From Lachnospiraceae bacterium (GTDB taxonomy: Bacteria; Bacillota; Clostridia; Lachnospirales; Lachnospiraceae): DNA of 64,000 nt. This document shows positions 23,595 through 32,847 of this stretch, one piece after another; position 1 is the stretch's first letter; each line of letters starts with the position of its first letter. Made by a program: the position numbers and the translations under genes. The DNA lies in NCBI GenBank assembly GCA_022845895.1, contig AP025573.1:1212501-1276500 (forward strand), written 5' to 3'. Below the pieces are notes generated by a model. That model was not told the DNA's origin, did no database searches, and worked only from the letters and a program-made list of their open reading frames with translations.

Positions 23595-26076
23595 GAATAA
23601 CAACAACGCGGTCATCACGAAGCTGGCAAGGCGCTCTATGTCAGGAAACAAGAGGAGAAATGCAGTCATTGCCATGGCGATACTGCTGTCGTCTTTTCTT
23701 CTCTTTACGATATTGACGGTAGGCATCACCTACGTTAAGATGCAGGCACGCCAGAACATGCGTATGAAAGGCGCCGTGTATGACGCGGTCCTTATCGGAG
23801 GATTTACGCAGCAGCAGAAGGAGATATGCGAGAAGAATGAAGACATCACTACGATTGGCATAGAGGCCAAGGCCGGTTATCCGGAAGCGACAGATGCGGA
23901 CGATACGTTGCATACGGTCCTCATATGGAGTGACGACGTATACTGGGATGTACAGAAAAAGCCCGCGATGGGCAAAGTCGAGGGGCGTTATCCGGCGAAA
24001 GCCGATGAAGTGATGGCGACGAAAGCCGCCCTTGAAGACTGCGGCAAAGGCGACCTGGGCGTCGGTGATTCTTTTGCGATGACATATCAGGACAAAAACG
24101 GCTCTCATACGAAGGAATTCCGTATATCAGGCATGTGGGAAGGCTACGGAGACAATAAAGTATTCTATGTATCAAAATCATTTTTTGAACAGTCAGGACA
24201 TGCATTTTCAGACGTGAACTGCGGAATCCTCTATCTGGATTTCAAATCCAGCATTATGACGGAAAAGTCACAGTCCGAGTTCCGGGATTCCCTGGAGCTT
24301 GGCAAGCAGCAGCGGCTCTTCTTTACCTCTGAGACAGAACAGTCCGTGCAGATTCTGGCAGGGCTTGCGGGGCTTGTCATCATGACGTGCCTGAGCGCGT
24401 ACCTGCTCATCTACAACATACTTTACCTGTCCGTATCAGGGAACATACGTTATTATGGCCTTCTCCAGACTATCGGCATGACGGGAAGGCAGATCCGCAG
24501 GCTCATACAGAGACAGATGCTGATTATCGGTACAGCGGGGACGGCAGGTGGCATCCTGCTCGGATCGGCCGCCTCCTTCTTCCTGATACCGGTAGTCGTA
24601 AAGACGCTCGGCATACGGGAGGATGTGGAGGTTGCCTTTCATCCGGCCGTCTTCCTGCTCAGCATTGCCGTCGTCGGTATGACGGTATATCTCGGCAGCC
24701 GCAAGCCTACGAGAATCGCCGATTCCGTGTCCCCTCTGGAGGCGCTGGGCTACCGTACGGTATCGGGCAGGAAAGCGTCCCATAAGACGGGGCGGGGAAG
24801 CATCCTTTGGAGAATGGCGGTTGAACAGCTTGGCAGAGACAAGAAAAAGACAGGTGTCGTCATATTGTCGCTGGCAGCGTGCCTGTCCGTATTTCTCTGT
24901 CTCGTTACCATGATTGAAAGTCACGGCGCACGGACCGTAATGTCCAACTATATGAACGCAGACTTGATTATTTCCAATGATACGATGAAAAAAGAGGATG
25001 AATCCGAATGGTACCGTATCATGGACGATAAATTTCTTGCAGATATGGTGAATATGGATGGTGTTAAAAAAGTGCATCCTATGACGAGCACGCAGATAAT
25101 CATACCGTGGGAACCCGAATTTTCTGATATGTGGATGCGGGAATTCTATGAGACGTGGATGGACCACGGCTATGAGGAAGATATCGAGGAATACAAGCAG
25201 CATCCAGAGAAATTCTACACCTTCATGACAGGGATTGACGAGGAAGAGTTCGACTATGTGAACAGCACCCTTGAAAAACCTGTAGACAAAGAGCAGTTTA
25301 TGGATGGCAGTACATGTCTGATCTACCGCGACGGACTGTCGCTTCAGCTGGAGGACATTCAGGGGAAGAAGGTGAACTTTTCCCAGTATCATGACAATAC
25401 GAAGGCGTATTCGATGGAGATTGTGGGCTATGTAGACGATGGCTACTACGCATTCATGCCGGGGATGACGCCTGTGGTGCTTGTAAGCGATGCCTTTGTG
25501 GACAGGACAGTGGCAGATCCGTGGATATCCAGAGCAAGCGTGCAGTATAAAGAAGAATACGACGAACAGACCGAGGCACGTATCATGGATTATGCAGAAG
25601 AAGGTCCTCATGGCGGTGACTTGTCCTATGATTCTAAGATTGATAACATGAAATCCATTCAAAAGGCGCAGGGCAACATGATGGGCGTCGGAATAGGGAT
25701 TACCTTGATTCTTGCGATGATAGGACTTATGAACTATATCAATACCGTGTCGGGCAATATACAGAACCGTCAGACAGAACTGTCTGTCATGGAGAGTGTG
25801 GGAATGACGGAGAAGCAGGTCAAAGGGATGCTCGTCAGGGAAGGCCTGCTGTATGCAGGAATCTCGCTGCTTTTGACCGCGACGGCGGGGTTAGGAGTCA
25901 CGTATGCCTGCTACCAGTCTCTGAACTATATGGATATCGCCTTCCAAGTCCCGGTGCTGCCGGTACTGGCGATGACGTTGCTTGTTACATGCATCTGTTC
26001 TGTGATACCGCTGGCCGCTTACCGGATGATAGTGGGAAAGCGGTCGATTGTGGAGCGGATCAGAGGGTTCGAATAA
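23587..26076 (+). CDS. FtsX-fold ABC exporter permease
   Basis: The protein has 829 residues. There is one N-terminal membrane helix (about 28-50), a large extracytoplasmic part, three helices around 255-375, a second extracytoplasmic domain of about 280 residues rich in acidic and Tyr residues, and a C-terminal FtsX domain of three helices (from about 695). This double FtsX layout is common for Firmicute exporters acting on peptides, lipids or antibiotics by mechanotransmission. I use the ATG at 23587; a GTG nine bases earlier is possible. Confidence 0.88.
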   Translation: MLKNNNNAVITKLARRSMSGNKRRNAVIAMAILLSSFLLFTILTVGITYVKMQARQNMRMKGAVYDAVLIGGFTQQQKEICEKNEDITTIGIEAKAGYPEATDADDTLHTVLIWSDDVYWDVQKKPAMGKVEGRYPAKADEVMATKAALEDCGKGDLGVGDSFAMTYQDKNGSHTKEFRISGMWEGYGDNKVFYVSKSFFEQSGHAFSDVNCGILYLDFKSSIMTEKSQSEFRDSLELGKQQRLFFTSETEQSVQILAGLAGLVIMTCLSAYLLIYNILYLSVSGNIRYYGLLQTIGMTGRQIRRLIQRQMLIIGTAGTAGGILLGSAASFFLIPVVVKTLGIREDVEVAFHPAVFLLSIAVVGMTVYLGSRKPTRIADSVSPLEALGYRTVSGRKASHKTGRGSILWRMAVEQLGRDKKKTGVVILSLAACLSVFLCLVTMIESHGARTVMSNYMNADLIISNDTMKKEDESEWYRIMDDKFLADMVNMDGVKKVHPMTSTQIIIPWEPEFSDMWMREFYETWMDHGYEEDIEEYKQHPEKFYTFMTGIDEEEFDYVNSTLEKPVDKEQFMDGSTCLIYRDGLSLQLEDIQGKKVNFSQYHDNTKAYSMEIVGYVDDGYYAFMPGMTPVVLVSDAFVDRTVADPWISRASVQYKEEYDEQTEARIMDYAEEGPHGGDLSYDSKIDNMKSIQKAQGNMMGVGIGITLILAMIGLMNYINTVSGNIQNRQTELSVMESVGMTEKQVKGMLVREGLLYAGISLLLTATAGLGVTYACYQSLNYMDIAFQVPVLPVLAMTLLVTCICSVIPLAAYRMIVGKRSIVERIRGFE

Positions 26077-26100
26077 AAAGAGGCCGGATAACGCAGCCAG

Positions 26101-26129
26101 TTGACAGGATAGATGCAGTCTGCTATTAT
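26101..26129 (+). promoter_or_regulatory. Strong promoter of the ABC-F leader transcript
   Basis: TTGACA (26101-26106), 17-base spacer, TATTAT (26124-26129). Transcription would begin near 26136, more than 400 bases before the ABC-F start, leaving a long leader. Confidence 0.75.
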
Positions 26130-26178
26130 TAGTTTGATTTAGAGATACCAGACAGCAGACACGCGGGGAGAGGCAGTT

Positions 26179-26268
26179 ATGGGATTTTATAGAAGCAGCC
26201 AGCTTACAAGGCGAATCAGCTCTGTACAATTGATATGGATGAAGCATTGTACAGAGTATGGCGGATAG
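26179..26268 (+). CDS. Putative 29-residue leader peptide of the ABC-F gene
   Basis: An ATG at 26179 follows GGGGAGAGGCAG and opens a 30-codon frame ending TAG at 26268 (begins MGFYRSSQLTRRISS, ends HCTEYGG). Inside the frame, TCTGTACAAT (26221-26230) and ATTGTACAGA (26246-26255) form a perfect 10-base-pair hairpin. A short translated frame with a hairpin upstream of a terminator is how many antibiotic-inducible ABC-F and erm genes are controlled: a stalled ribosome changes the RNA fold. The peptide sequence is not one I recognise, and translation is unproven. Confidence 0.55.
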   Translation: MGFYRSSQLTRRISSVQLIWMKHCTEYGG

Positions 26269-26361
26269 ATAAGCAGAATTCATCGGAAAAGAGAGTTAGG
26301 GCACAGCAGCCGGACAGTGTATCCGGTACTGTTGCCGTACCTGATTTTCCGTGATACTGCA

Positions 26362-26401
26362 GCAAAAGGCCATGGACAGTGTTTTGTCCATGGCCTTTTG
26401 C
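26362..26401 (+). promoter_or_regulatory. Long hairpin in the ABC-F leader
   Basis: GCAAAAGGCCATGGACA (26362-26378) and TGTCCATGGCCTTTTGC (26385-26401) form a perfect 17-base-pair stem with a 6-base loop. No T-run follows directly. It may be a first terminator or a structural element of the attenuator. Confidence 0.65.
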
Positions 26402-26447
26402 CGTGTACGGGTGCGTGATTCGCAAGAACGGTTCACGGAAGAATATG

Positions 26448-26498
26448 GCAGAAGGCCGGATGCAGCAGATTAAGCTGCATCTCGTCTTCTGCTTTTTT
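26448..26498 (+). terminator. Intrinsic terminator in the leader, 53 bases before the ABC-F gene
   Basis: GCAGAAG pairs with CTTCTGC and ATGCAGC with GCTGCAT, followed by six T residues. It lies between the promoter at 26101 and the ABC-F start, so transcription must read through it. TGCAGC at 26359-26364 could pair with GCTGCA of the terminator arm, which would be an antiterminator. Confidence 0.75.
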
Positions 26499-26551
26499 GC
26501 GTGAATAATTTTAGAAATCAAGGAATATTTGATGAAAGGATCAAGATAATT

Positions 26552-28102
26552 ATGAGCTTAGTAGAAATTACAGACTTAACCCATTCATTTGGGGATAATA
26601 TATTATTTAGAAATGCAGATTTTGTACTCAATAAAGGAGAACATGCCGGTGTCGTTGGGCACAACGGAGCAGGGAAAAGTACCTTTATCAAGATATGTAC
26701 AGGCCAGGTGGTACCCGATTCTGGGAGTGTTTCCTGGACAAAAGGGATTACGGCAGGATATCTGGACCAGTATGCGCACATAGAAGCGGGACTGACGCAG
26801 GAAGGATTTTTAAAGTCCGCATTTCTGGATCTGTACAGACTGGAGGAGCAGATGAATGAACTGTATAGCCGGGCAGCAGACGGTGATATGAGCAGTATGA
26901 GACGAGCCGCGCGGTATCAGGAGCGGCTGGAGGCATCCGGATTCTATTCCATAGATACGTATATTTCACAGGTTGCAGCCGGGCTTGGGCTTACGGGCAT
27001 CGGAATGGAACGACCGGTCGGACAGATGAGCGGCGGGCAGAGGGCGAAAGTTATCCTCGCCAAGCTGCTGCTGGAAAAGCCGGATGTTCTTCTGCTTGAC
27101 GAGCCGACGAACTTTCTCGACAAGGAACACGTGGCATGGCTTGGAGGATACCTGTCAGAGCTGGAGAACGCGTTTCTCGTCGTGTCACACGACCATGATT
27201 TTCTAGAACGAATCTGCAACCGAATCTGCGATATCGACAACAGGACAATCACAAAGTATTACGGGACATACTCTGAATTTTGCAAGAAGAAGGCGCTGCT
27301 TAGGGAAGATTACATCCGGCAGTACAGTGCGCAGCAGAAGGAGATTAAAAGGACGGAAGAATTCATCCGGAAAAATATTGCCGGACGGAAGTCCAGGATG
27401 GCAAGAGGAAGGCAGAAGCAGCTTGACAGGATGGAGAAGATAGAAGCGTTGGTAATCAAGGAGATGAAACCGGTATTTAAGTTCCAGGATATGCCTGCAT
27501 CGAATACGGAATACCTGGCGGTAAATCATCTTTCGGTCGGATATGATTTTCCCGTGCTGCCGGATATCAGCTTTTCCGTTACGGGCGGACAGAAAATCGC
27601 GGTTACCGGATTTAACGGTATCGGCAAGTCCACGCTTCTTAAGACGCTTGTGGGACAGATTCCTCCATTAGGAGGGACGTATGCTTTTTCCGGACAGGCA
27701 GAAGTTGCATACTTCGAGCAAGATCTTCTGTGGGAAGATGGAAAGAGGACACCGCTGCAGGTCATTACGGATACCTTTCCTTCCATAGAGCCGAAAAAGG
27801 TGAGGAAGGCCCTCGCCCGGTGCGGCATCTCGAGCGCCCATGCTGACCAGGCGCTCGAGACGCTGAGCGGAGGAGAGCAGGCGAAGGTGAAGCTGTGCCT
27901 GCTTACGCTGAGACCATGCAGCTTCCTGATCATGGACGAACCGACGAACCATCTGGACATACAGGCCAAAGAGGCGCTGAAGGAAGCAATCCAGGAGTTT
28001 GCCGGAGCGGTGGTTCTTGTATCCCATGAAGCATCATTTTATAGAGAGTTTGTGAGCAGAGTTATCAATGTAGAGGGACAGGACTGGAAACATAGCACTT
28101 GA
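26552..28102 (+). CDS. ABC-F family ATPase (ribosome-associated)
   Basis: The protein has 516 residues, two ATPase domains and no membrane segment. Domain 1: GHNGAGKS, MSGGQRAK, LLLDEPTNFLD. Domain 2: GFNGIGKS, LSGGEQAK, LIMDEPTNHLD. Between them is a basic linker (EEFIRKNIAGRKSRMARGR and following) that in this family reaches into the ribosomal E site. ABC-F proteins either adjust translation or protect ribosomes from antibiotics. The linker is not of an obviously long drug-protecting type, so resistance is not certain, but the leader with peptide and terminator suggests induction by translation inhibitors. I chose the ATG at 26552; a GTG in frame at 26501 is less likely. Confidence 0.85.
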   Translation: MSLVEITDLTHSFGDNILFRNADFVLNKGEHAGVVGHNGAGKSTFIKICTGQVVPDSGSVSWTKGITAGYLDQYAHIEAGLTQEGFLKSAFLDLYRLEEQMNELYSRAADGDMSSMRRAARYQERLEASGFYSIDTYISQVAAGLGLTGIGMERPVGQMSGGQRAKVILAKLLLEKPDVLLLDEPTNFLDKEHVAWLGGYLSELENAFLVVSHDHDFLERICNRICDIDNRTITKYYGTYSEFCKKKALLREDYIRQYSAQQKEIKRTEEFIRKNIAGRKSRMARGRQKQLDRMEKIEALVIKEMKPVFKFQDMPASNTEYLAVNHLSVGYDFPVLPDISFSVTGGQKIAVTGFNGIGKSTLLKTLVGQIPPLGGTYAFSGQAEVAYFEQDLLWEDGKRTPLQVITDTFPSIEPKKVRKALARCGISSAHADQALETLSGGEQAKVKLCLLTLRPCSFLIMDEPTNHLDIQAKEALKEAIQEFAGAVVLVSHEASFYREFVSRVINVEGQDWKHST

Positions 28103-28127
28103 TAAGGGTAACTTACGACGTACCATA

Positions 28128-28156
28128 TTGTTGGAAGCCAGGTTCTCTGGTATAGT
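28128..28156 (+). promoter_or_regulatory. Promoter of the LytTR-ABC operon
   Basis: TTGTTG (28128-28133), 17-base spacer, TATAGT (28151-28156), 29 bases before the GTG start. Confidence 0.55.
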
Positions 28157-28184
28157 CTAAGTAGTTCAAAGAGGAGGGGTCAAC

Positions 28185-28622
28185 GTGAAGATAACAATCC
28201 ATACAGATCCGGCATTTTCCGGCACGGAGGTCACAATAAGCTGTGCGTACCTGACGCCGGAGCTGGAGAAGATTATCGCCATGCTGAGGATGCTGGAACA
28301 GAAGATGACAGGAATCAAGGACGGCGAGATCCATATGCTGGACATCGCAGCAATCCTGTATATAGATACGACGGATAAGAAGACATTTCTCTATACGATG
28401 GAATCCGTATATGAGACGGAGCTGCGGCTGTACGAGTTGGAGGACCAGCTGGAAGAAAGCGGTTTCCTGCGCATAGCCAAATCCTGCATCGTGAATGTCC
28501 GCCATATCACTTCATTGAGGGCGGACATTGACAGGAAGATACGGGTCACGATGGATAACGGGGAGCAGCTTCTCGTGTCAAGGCAGTATACAAAACGGCT
28601 GAAGGAAAGGTTGGGAATCTGA
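28185..28622 (+). CDS. LytTR-domain DNA-binding regulator
   Basis: The protein has 145 residues. Residues 45-145 are a LytTR beta-rich DNA-binding domain (ILYIDTTDKKTFLYT, ELEDQLEESGFLRIAKSCIVNVRHI, VSRQYTKRLKERL). It has no receiver domain. The start is GTG after GAGGAGGGG. This kind of free-standing LytTR gene typically precedes a DUF3021 membrane gene, which may hold it at the membrane, and regulates its own operon, here including an ABC-2 exporter. Confidence 0.88.
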   Translation: MKITIHTDPAFSGTEVTISCAYLTPELEKIIAMLRMLEQKMTGIKDGEIHMLDIAAILYIDTTDKKTFLYTMESVYETELRLYELEDQLEESGFLRIAKSCIVNVRHITSLRADIDRKIRVTMDNGEQLLVSRQYTKRLKERLGI

Positions 28623-28624
28623 TT

Positions 28625-29119
28625 ATGGAAGAAAAAAGGACAATATTTAGCTATCTGTCACAGGTACTCATCATATTTGGCGCTACCGTGTTATGTATGA
28701 CAGCATTTACGTATGTGTTCGGAGACAGTGCGCAGGAGATTTCCGCGCTTTACCGGATAGGTGGCGAGGGGATTCCGCTGGAAATCATACCGGAGCTGTT
28801 CCTTCTCTCTGTCATCGTCGTCGTGCTGCAGTATCTGTTTTTTACGGACCGTCTGTTGAAGAAGATGTCGGTGAACGCGCGTATCGTGTGCATGGTCGCA
28901 TGTATACTGGCTGCAGTGTGTGGATTTATCCTGATGTTCGACTGGTTCCCGGCACATATGTGGCAGCCCTGGGTACTGTTTCTCGTCTGCTTTGCAATCT
29001 GCTTCTTTGTGAGTGCAGGCATATCGACGTTGAAAACGAGGATTGAGAACAAGAAGCTCATGGAAGGGCTGGAAAATATGAAAAAGCATTGGGAGGCAGA
29101 AAATGAAAAAACTGATTAA
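28625..29119 (+). CDS. DUF3021-family membrane protein
   Basis: The protein has 164 residues with four hydrophobic helices (about 9-30, 55-75, 85-104 and 112-133) and a charged C-terminal tail forming a coiled coil. It starts two bases after the LytTR gene, the standard LytTR-DUF3021 pair, in which the membrane protein is thought to restrain the regulator. Its end overlaps the next gene by 17 bases. Confidence 0.8.
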   Translation: MEEKRTIFSYLSQVLIIFGATVLCMTAFTYVFGDSAQEISALYRIGGEGIPLEIIPELFLLSVIVVVLQYLFFTDRLLKKMSVNARIVCMVACILAAVCGFILMFDWFPAHMWQPWVLFLVCFAICFFVSAGISTLKTRIENKKLMEGLENMKKHWEAENEKTD

Positions 29120-29954
29120 GGCAGAATGTGTCCATATGGAGTTCAAGGAAAGAGAGGTGCTTAGAGGCATCGACCTGCACGTGTCCAAGGGCGAGATATT
29201 CGGACTGCTTGGCCCTTCCGGAGCAGGCAAGACGACCCTTATCAAGATTCTTACCGGCCAGCTTAAGCAGACCGGCGGCAAGGCGTATATTATGGGGCAG
29301 GACAGCCACCAGCTTGGCAGCACGGTATGTGCACGGATCGGGATGGTCATGGATAACAGCGGATTGTACGAACGCCTTACGTGCGCCGACAATCTGGGAA
29401 TCTTTGCAGAGATTTACGGCATCTCCAAAGGGGAGATTAAGATTGCGCTTGATAAAGTGGGATTGTCGGAAGCTGTGAAGACGCCGGTCCATAAGCTGTC
29501 AAAAGGGATGCGGCAGCGCCTTGTCCTTGCCAGGGCAATCATGCACCGGCCTGATGTGCTGTTTCTCGATGAGCCGACCAGCGGCCTGGATCCGGCTACG
29601 GCTTCCAGCATTCACCGCCTCATCTGTGAGGAGAGGGACAGGGGGGCGGCCGTCATGATGACGACCCACAACATGGAAGAGGCGTCTAAGCTGTGCGGAT
29701 ATATCGCGCTTCTGCATGAAGGAAGCATCGTAGAAGAAGGAGCGCCGGATGACATATGCAGAAGATATAATCATCAGAATAAGATAAAGATACTGCTCAA
29801 TAGCGGCACGACCGTCATGCTGAACCACGACGGCAGCGAGGCAGATACGATTGCGGAGTATTTCCGTACAAGCGATGTGGCGGAAATACATTCGACGGAA
29901 CCAGATCTGGAGACGGTATTTATGGAACTTACGGGAAGGGGACTTGATTTATGA
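29103..29954 (+). CDS. ABC-2 type exporter ATP-binding protein
   Basis: The protein has 283 residues. Walker A is GPSGAGKTT, the signature is LSKGMRQRLVLARAI, Walker B is VLFLDEPTSGLD and the H-loop is MTTHNMEEASKLC. The last 70 residues form a regulatory C-terminal extension as in drug-type ABC-2 ATPases. It is coupled to the permease gene by a four-base overlap. Confidence 0.9.
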   Translation: MKKLIKAECVHMEFKEREVLRGIDLHVSKGEIFGLLGPSGAGKTTLIKILTGQLKQTGGKAYIMGQDSHQLGSTVCARIGMVMDNSGLYERLTCADNLGIFAEIYGISKGEIKIALDKVGLSEAVKTPVHKLSKGMRQRLVLARAIMHRPDVLFLDEPTSGLDPATASSIHRLICEERDRGAAVMMTTHNMEEASKLCGYIALLHEGSIVEEGAPDDICRRYNHQNKIKILLNSGTTVMLNHDGSEADTIAEYFRTSDVAEIHSTEPDLETVFMELTGRGLDL

Positions 29955-30649
29955 GAGGGAAAAGAATCTATGCAGTGTGGAAGAAGCAGATGAAGGATAC
30001 GTTAAAAAATAAGGCGGTGCTCCTCCAGTTCGTCATGTTCCCCGTGCTTTCTATCATCATGCAGAATTCCATAAAGATAGACGGGATGCAGGAACGGTAT
30101 TTTGTCATCCTGTTCGCCACGATGTATGTGGGGATGGCTCCGCTAACGGCCGTGGCCTCTATCATATCAGAAGAAAAAGAAAAGAATACGCTGCGGGAAC
30201 TTCTGATGGCCAATGTCAAGGCAGGGGAATACCTGCTCGGAATCGGGCTTGGCATCTTCGTATGCTGCATGGCAGGCTCTGTCGTGTTTGCCCTGGCAGG
30301 GAAGTATACGGGGAAGGATATGGCAGAATTCCTCCTTGTCATGGCAGCAGGGATAATCATTTCCCTCCTGCTTGGCGCGGTCATCGGAATATCATGCAGG
30401 AATCAGGTGACGGAGGTGTCTGTCAGCGTGCCCGTGATGCTTGTGTTCTCATTTCTGCCTATGCTGGCCTCCTTTAATGAGAAGATTGGAGCGGTTTCAG
30501 AATATGCTTTTTCCCAGCAGATCAGCAACTATATGAGTGCGGTCGGGGACTCGGCAGCCAAGGGTGGGAATCTGGCCGTGATATTGTGTAATGCCGGCAT
30601 ATTCGCGGTATTGTTCGGGGTGGTCTACCGGAAGTGCCGTCTGATTTAG
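29951..30649 (+). CDS. ABC-2 type exporter permease
   Basis: The protein has 232 residues with six hydrophobic helices and the typical cytoplasmic EEKEKNTLRELLMANVKAGEYL motif after helix 2, the coupling helix of ABC-2 permeases. It is the last gene of the LytTR operon. Substrate unknown; LytTR-regulated exporters of this plan are often linked to bacteriocins or drug tolerance. Confidence 0.88.
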   Translation: MRGKRIYAVWKKQMKDTLKNKAVLLQFVMFPVLSIIMQNSIKIDGMQERYFVILFATMYVGMAPLTAVASIISEEKEKNTLRELLMANVKAGEYLLGIGLGIFVCCMAGSVVFALAGKYTGKDMAEFLLVMAAGIIISLLLGAVIGISCRNQVTEVSVSVPVMLVFSFLPMLASFNEKIGAVSEYAFSQQISNYMSAVGDSAAKGGNLAVILCNAGIFAVLFGVVYRKCRLI

Positions 30650-30753
30650 TAGCATTGTATGAGGCTTTGACGGAATAAGATACAAAAATGATGCCATAAT
30701 CATGTATAATATAAATAATATGAGAAAGTTTATGGAATATATGAGGTGGCTGT

Positions 30754-31410
30754 ATGATGAACAAAATATTGATCGTAGAGGATGAGGTGCCCATATCCAA
30801 CCTGATAAAGGAGAACTTAAGTGATGCGGGGTACCTCTGTTTCTGCGCTTTCGACGGGATGCAGGCGGCGGATATGGTCGAGTGCGAACGCTATGACCTG
30901 GTGCTTCTGGATATCATGCTTCCTGAGATTGACGGATATGAGCTTCTCGAGTATATAAAACCGCTCGGCATCCCTGTCATATTTCTGACTGCAAAGGGGG
31001 ATGTCCTTGATAAGGTGAAGGGCTTGAAATCCGGTGCGGAAGACTATATAACAAAGCCGTTTGAAATCGTAGAGCTGCTGGCAAGGGTAGAGACGGTCCT
31101 GAGAAGATACGGTAAGACACAGCGGTATGTGACGCTCTATGACATTACGGTGGACACGCTGTCGCGGACCGTTAAAAAAGGTGAGGATCCGGTAGCGCTC
31201 ACCGCCAAAGAATACGACCTGCTGCTCTTATTCGCGCAGAATCGGAATATCGCCCTGTACCGGGACTTCCTCTATGAACGTGTGTGGGGGGAGACGTATC
31301 TCGGTGACAGCCGTACCGTTGATCTTCATGTGCAGCGTATGCGCAGGAAGCTCGGGCTGGAGCATAAGATAGTCCCTGTATACAAAGTCGGATATCGTCT
31401 GGAGGCGTAG
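30754..31410 (+). CDS. OmpR-family response regulator (second system)
   Basis: The protein has 218 residues. The receiver shows ILIVEDEVPI, the Asp in YDLVLLDIMLPEIDG, FLTAKGD and ITKPFEI; the winged helix ends RTVDLHVQRMRRKLG...YKVGYRLE. The ribosome site is GAGGTGG with two adjacent ATGs. It is followed at once by its kinase and, further on, by a VanY-type carboxypeptidase, so it may respond to cell-wall stress. Confidence 0.92.
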   Translation: MMNKILIVEDEVPISNLIKENLSDAGYLCFCAFDGMQAADMVECERYDLVLLDIMLPEIDGYELLEYIKPLGIPVIFLTAKGDVLDKVKGLKSGAEDYITKPFEIVELLARVETVLRRYGKTQRYVTLYDITVDTLSRTVKKGEDPVALTAKEYDLLLLFAQNRNIALYRDFLYERVWGETYLGDSRTVDLHVQRMRRKLGLEHKIVPVYKVGYRLEA

Positions 31411-31413
31411 CAG

Positions 31414-32847
31414 TTGAAGTTTTTTTGGAAAATCTTTTGCAGTACCATCATTATCGCCGCATTTACATGCAGCGTGGGCGGGTACTATCTTATCCGCTCG
31501 CAGTTCCGGCTTTCGCTGGACCGAGAGATAGATGCCGCCTATTCTGAGAATGATATCCTCTGGCAGATTATGGACCAGGAGCTGAAGGATCTGACTTCCA
31601 TGGAGGAAGAAGTGCCTGAAATAGCAGATAATATCACGGTCAACGTCTCGGGAGGCTCGATTCCGTTTGCAGTAAGCGATGAAGAAGGTTCGGTAATCTA
31701 CAGGAACAGCGGGCTGTCGGGCGGCAGGGAAATATATGACAAGCTAAGCGGCAATAAGAAAGGTTATGAGATATATAAGTCAAAAGGGAATTACTATATC
31801 CATGCTGTAAGGCCGATATATGCAAGAGGCGAGGTGATGTATCTGGAGAGCTACAGAGAGATTACATACCTGTTCGAGGCGAAGAGGCAGCAGTATATGA
31901 CGTTTGCCGTACTGCTGTGCGTGCTTTTCGCCGGTGTCGGGCTTGTATCCTTTGTCGTGTCAAGCCTCCTGCTGTCTCCGCTTAAAAAGCTTTCTTCGGC
32001 GACGAAGCAGATGGCGGACGGAAGCTTCAGGCAGCAGCTCAATATAGCAAGGAACGATGAGATTGGAGAACTTGCGTCAGATTTTGAACAGATGTCGGTG
32101 AAGCTTGAGGACATGGTAAATGAACTGAAGGAATATTCACGGCGTCAGAAAGACTTTGTAGATAATTTCTCCCATGAGCTGAAGACGCCGCTGACGTCCA
32201 TCATAGGGTATGCGGATATGATCCGATCCAAGGAGATGGAATCGGAGCGCCGGATGGCGTGTGCAGATTATATCTATACGGAAGGCAAGAGGCTGGAGAC
32301 ATTGTCCCTGAAGCTGATGGACCTGATTGTGCTGGAAAAGCAGGACTTTACATTTCGTCCGGTCCATATGCGCGAGTTCCTGGGGCGGATTGCAGATGCG
32401 TTTTCCCCGGTTGTCTCAGACAGCGGCATATCATTTTCCACCAGGATTCAGGATGCTGCATTTAGAGTGGAACCGGACCTTATGAAGACGGTCTGCATGA
32501 ATCTGCTGGATAATGCGCGGAAAGCCGTTGATGATGAAGGCAGCATCGTGCTCGCGGGCAGGAAGCTTCCGAACGGGGCATACTGCATATCTGTGGAAGA
32601 CAATGGAAAGGGCATTCCAGAAGGGGAGCTTTCCAAGATTACAGAAGCGTTCTATATGGTAGATAAGTCAAGAGCCCGCGCCCAGGGCGGGGCAGGCATG
32701 GGGCTCGCGCTCTGTTCGAAAATCGTAGGGCTGCATCGGGGGAGGATGAAGTTCACAAGCCGGGAAGGCAGGGGAACACGGGTGTCCGTCTATCTCAGGT
32801 CCGGCAGCAGAGCCCCCGGAGATGCCGGGGAAAGGAGGCAGGGATGA
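31414..32847 (+). CDS. Sensor histidine kinase (second system)
   Basis: The protein has 477 residues starting at TTG (GGAGGCG before it). Membrane helices lie at about 8-28 and 165-190 with an extracytoplasmic sensor between. A HAMP domain follows, then the H box FSHELKTPLTSIIGYADM, N box LLDNARKAV, G1 VEDNGKGIP and G2 AGMGLALCSKI. It starts three bases after the regulator stop. The sensor domain is not recognised, so the stimulus is unknown. Confidence 0.9.
   Translation: MKFFWKIFCSTIIIAAFTCSVGGYYLIRSQFRLSLDREIDAAYSENDILWQIMDQELKDLTSMEEEVPEIADNITVNVSGGSIPFAVSDEEGSVIYRNSGLSGGREIYDKLSGNKKGYEIYKSKGNYYIHAVRPIYARGEVMYLESYREITYLFEAKRQQYMTFAVLLCVLFAGVGLVSFVVSSLLLSPLKKLSSATKQMADGSFRQQLNIARNDEIGELASDFEQMSVKLEDMVNELKEYSRRQKDFVDNFSHELKTPLTSIIGYADMIRSKEMESERRMACADYIYTEGKRLETLSLKLMDLIVLEKQDFTFRPVHMREFLGRIADAFSPVVSDSGISFSTRIQDAAFRVEPDLMKTVCMNLLDNARKAVDDEGSIVLAGRKLPNGAYCISVEDNGKGIPEGELSKITEAFYMVDKSRARAQGGAGMGLALCSKIVGLHRGRMKFTSREGRGTRVSVYLRSGSRAPGDAGERRQG

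Noticed and set aside
26179..26268. Small toxin or independent microprotein
   Set aside because: Its place between promoter and terminator, with a hairpin inside the frame, fits a regulatory leader peptide better; it has no membrane helix typical of type I toxins.
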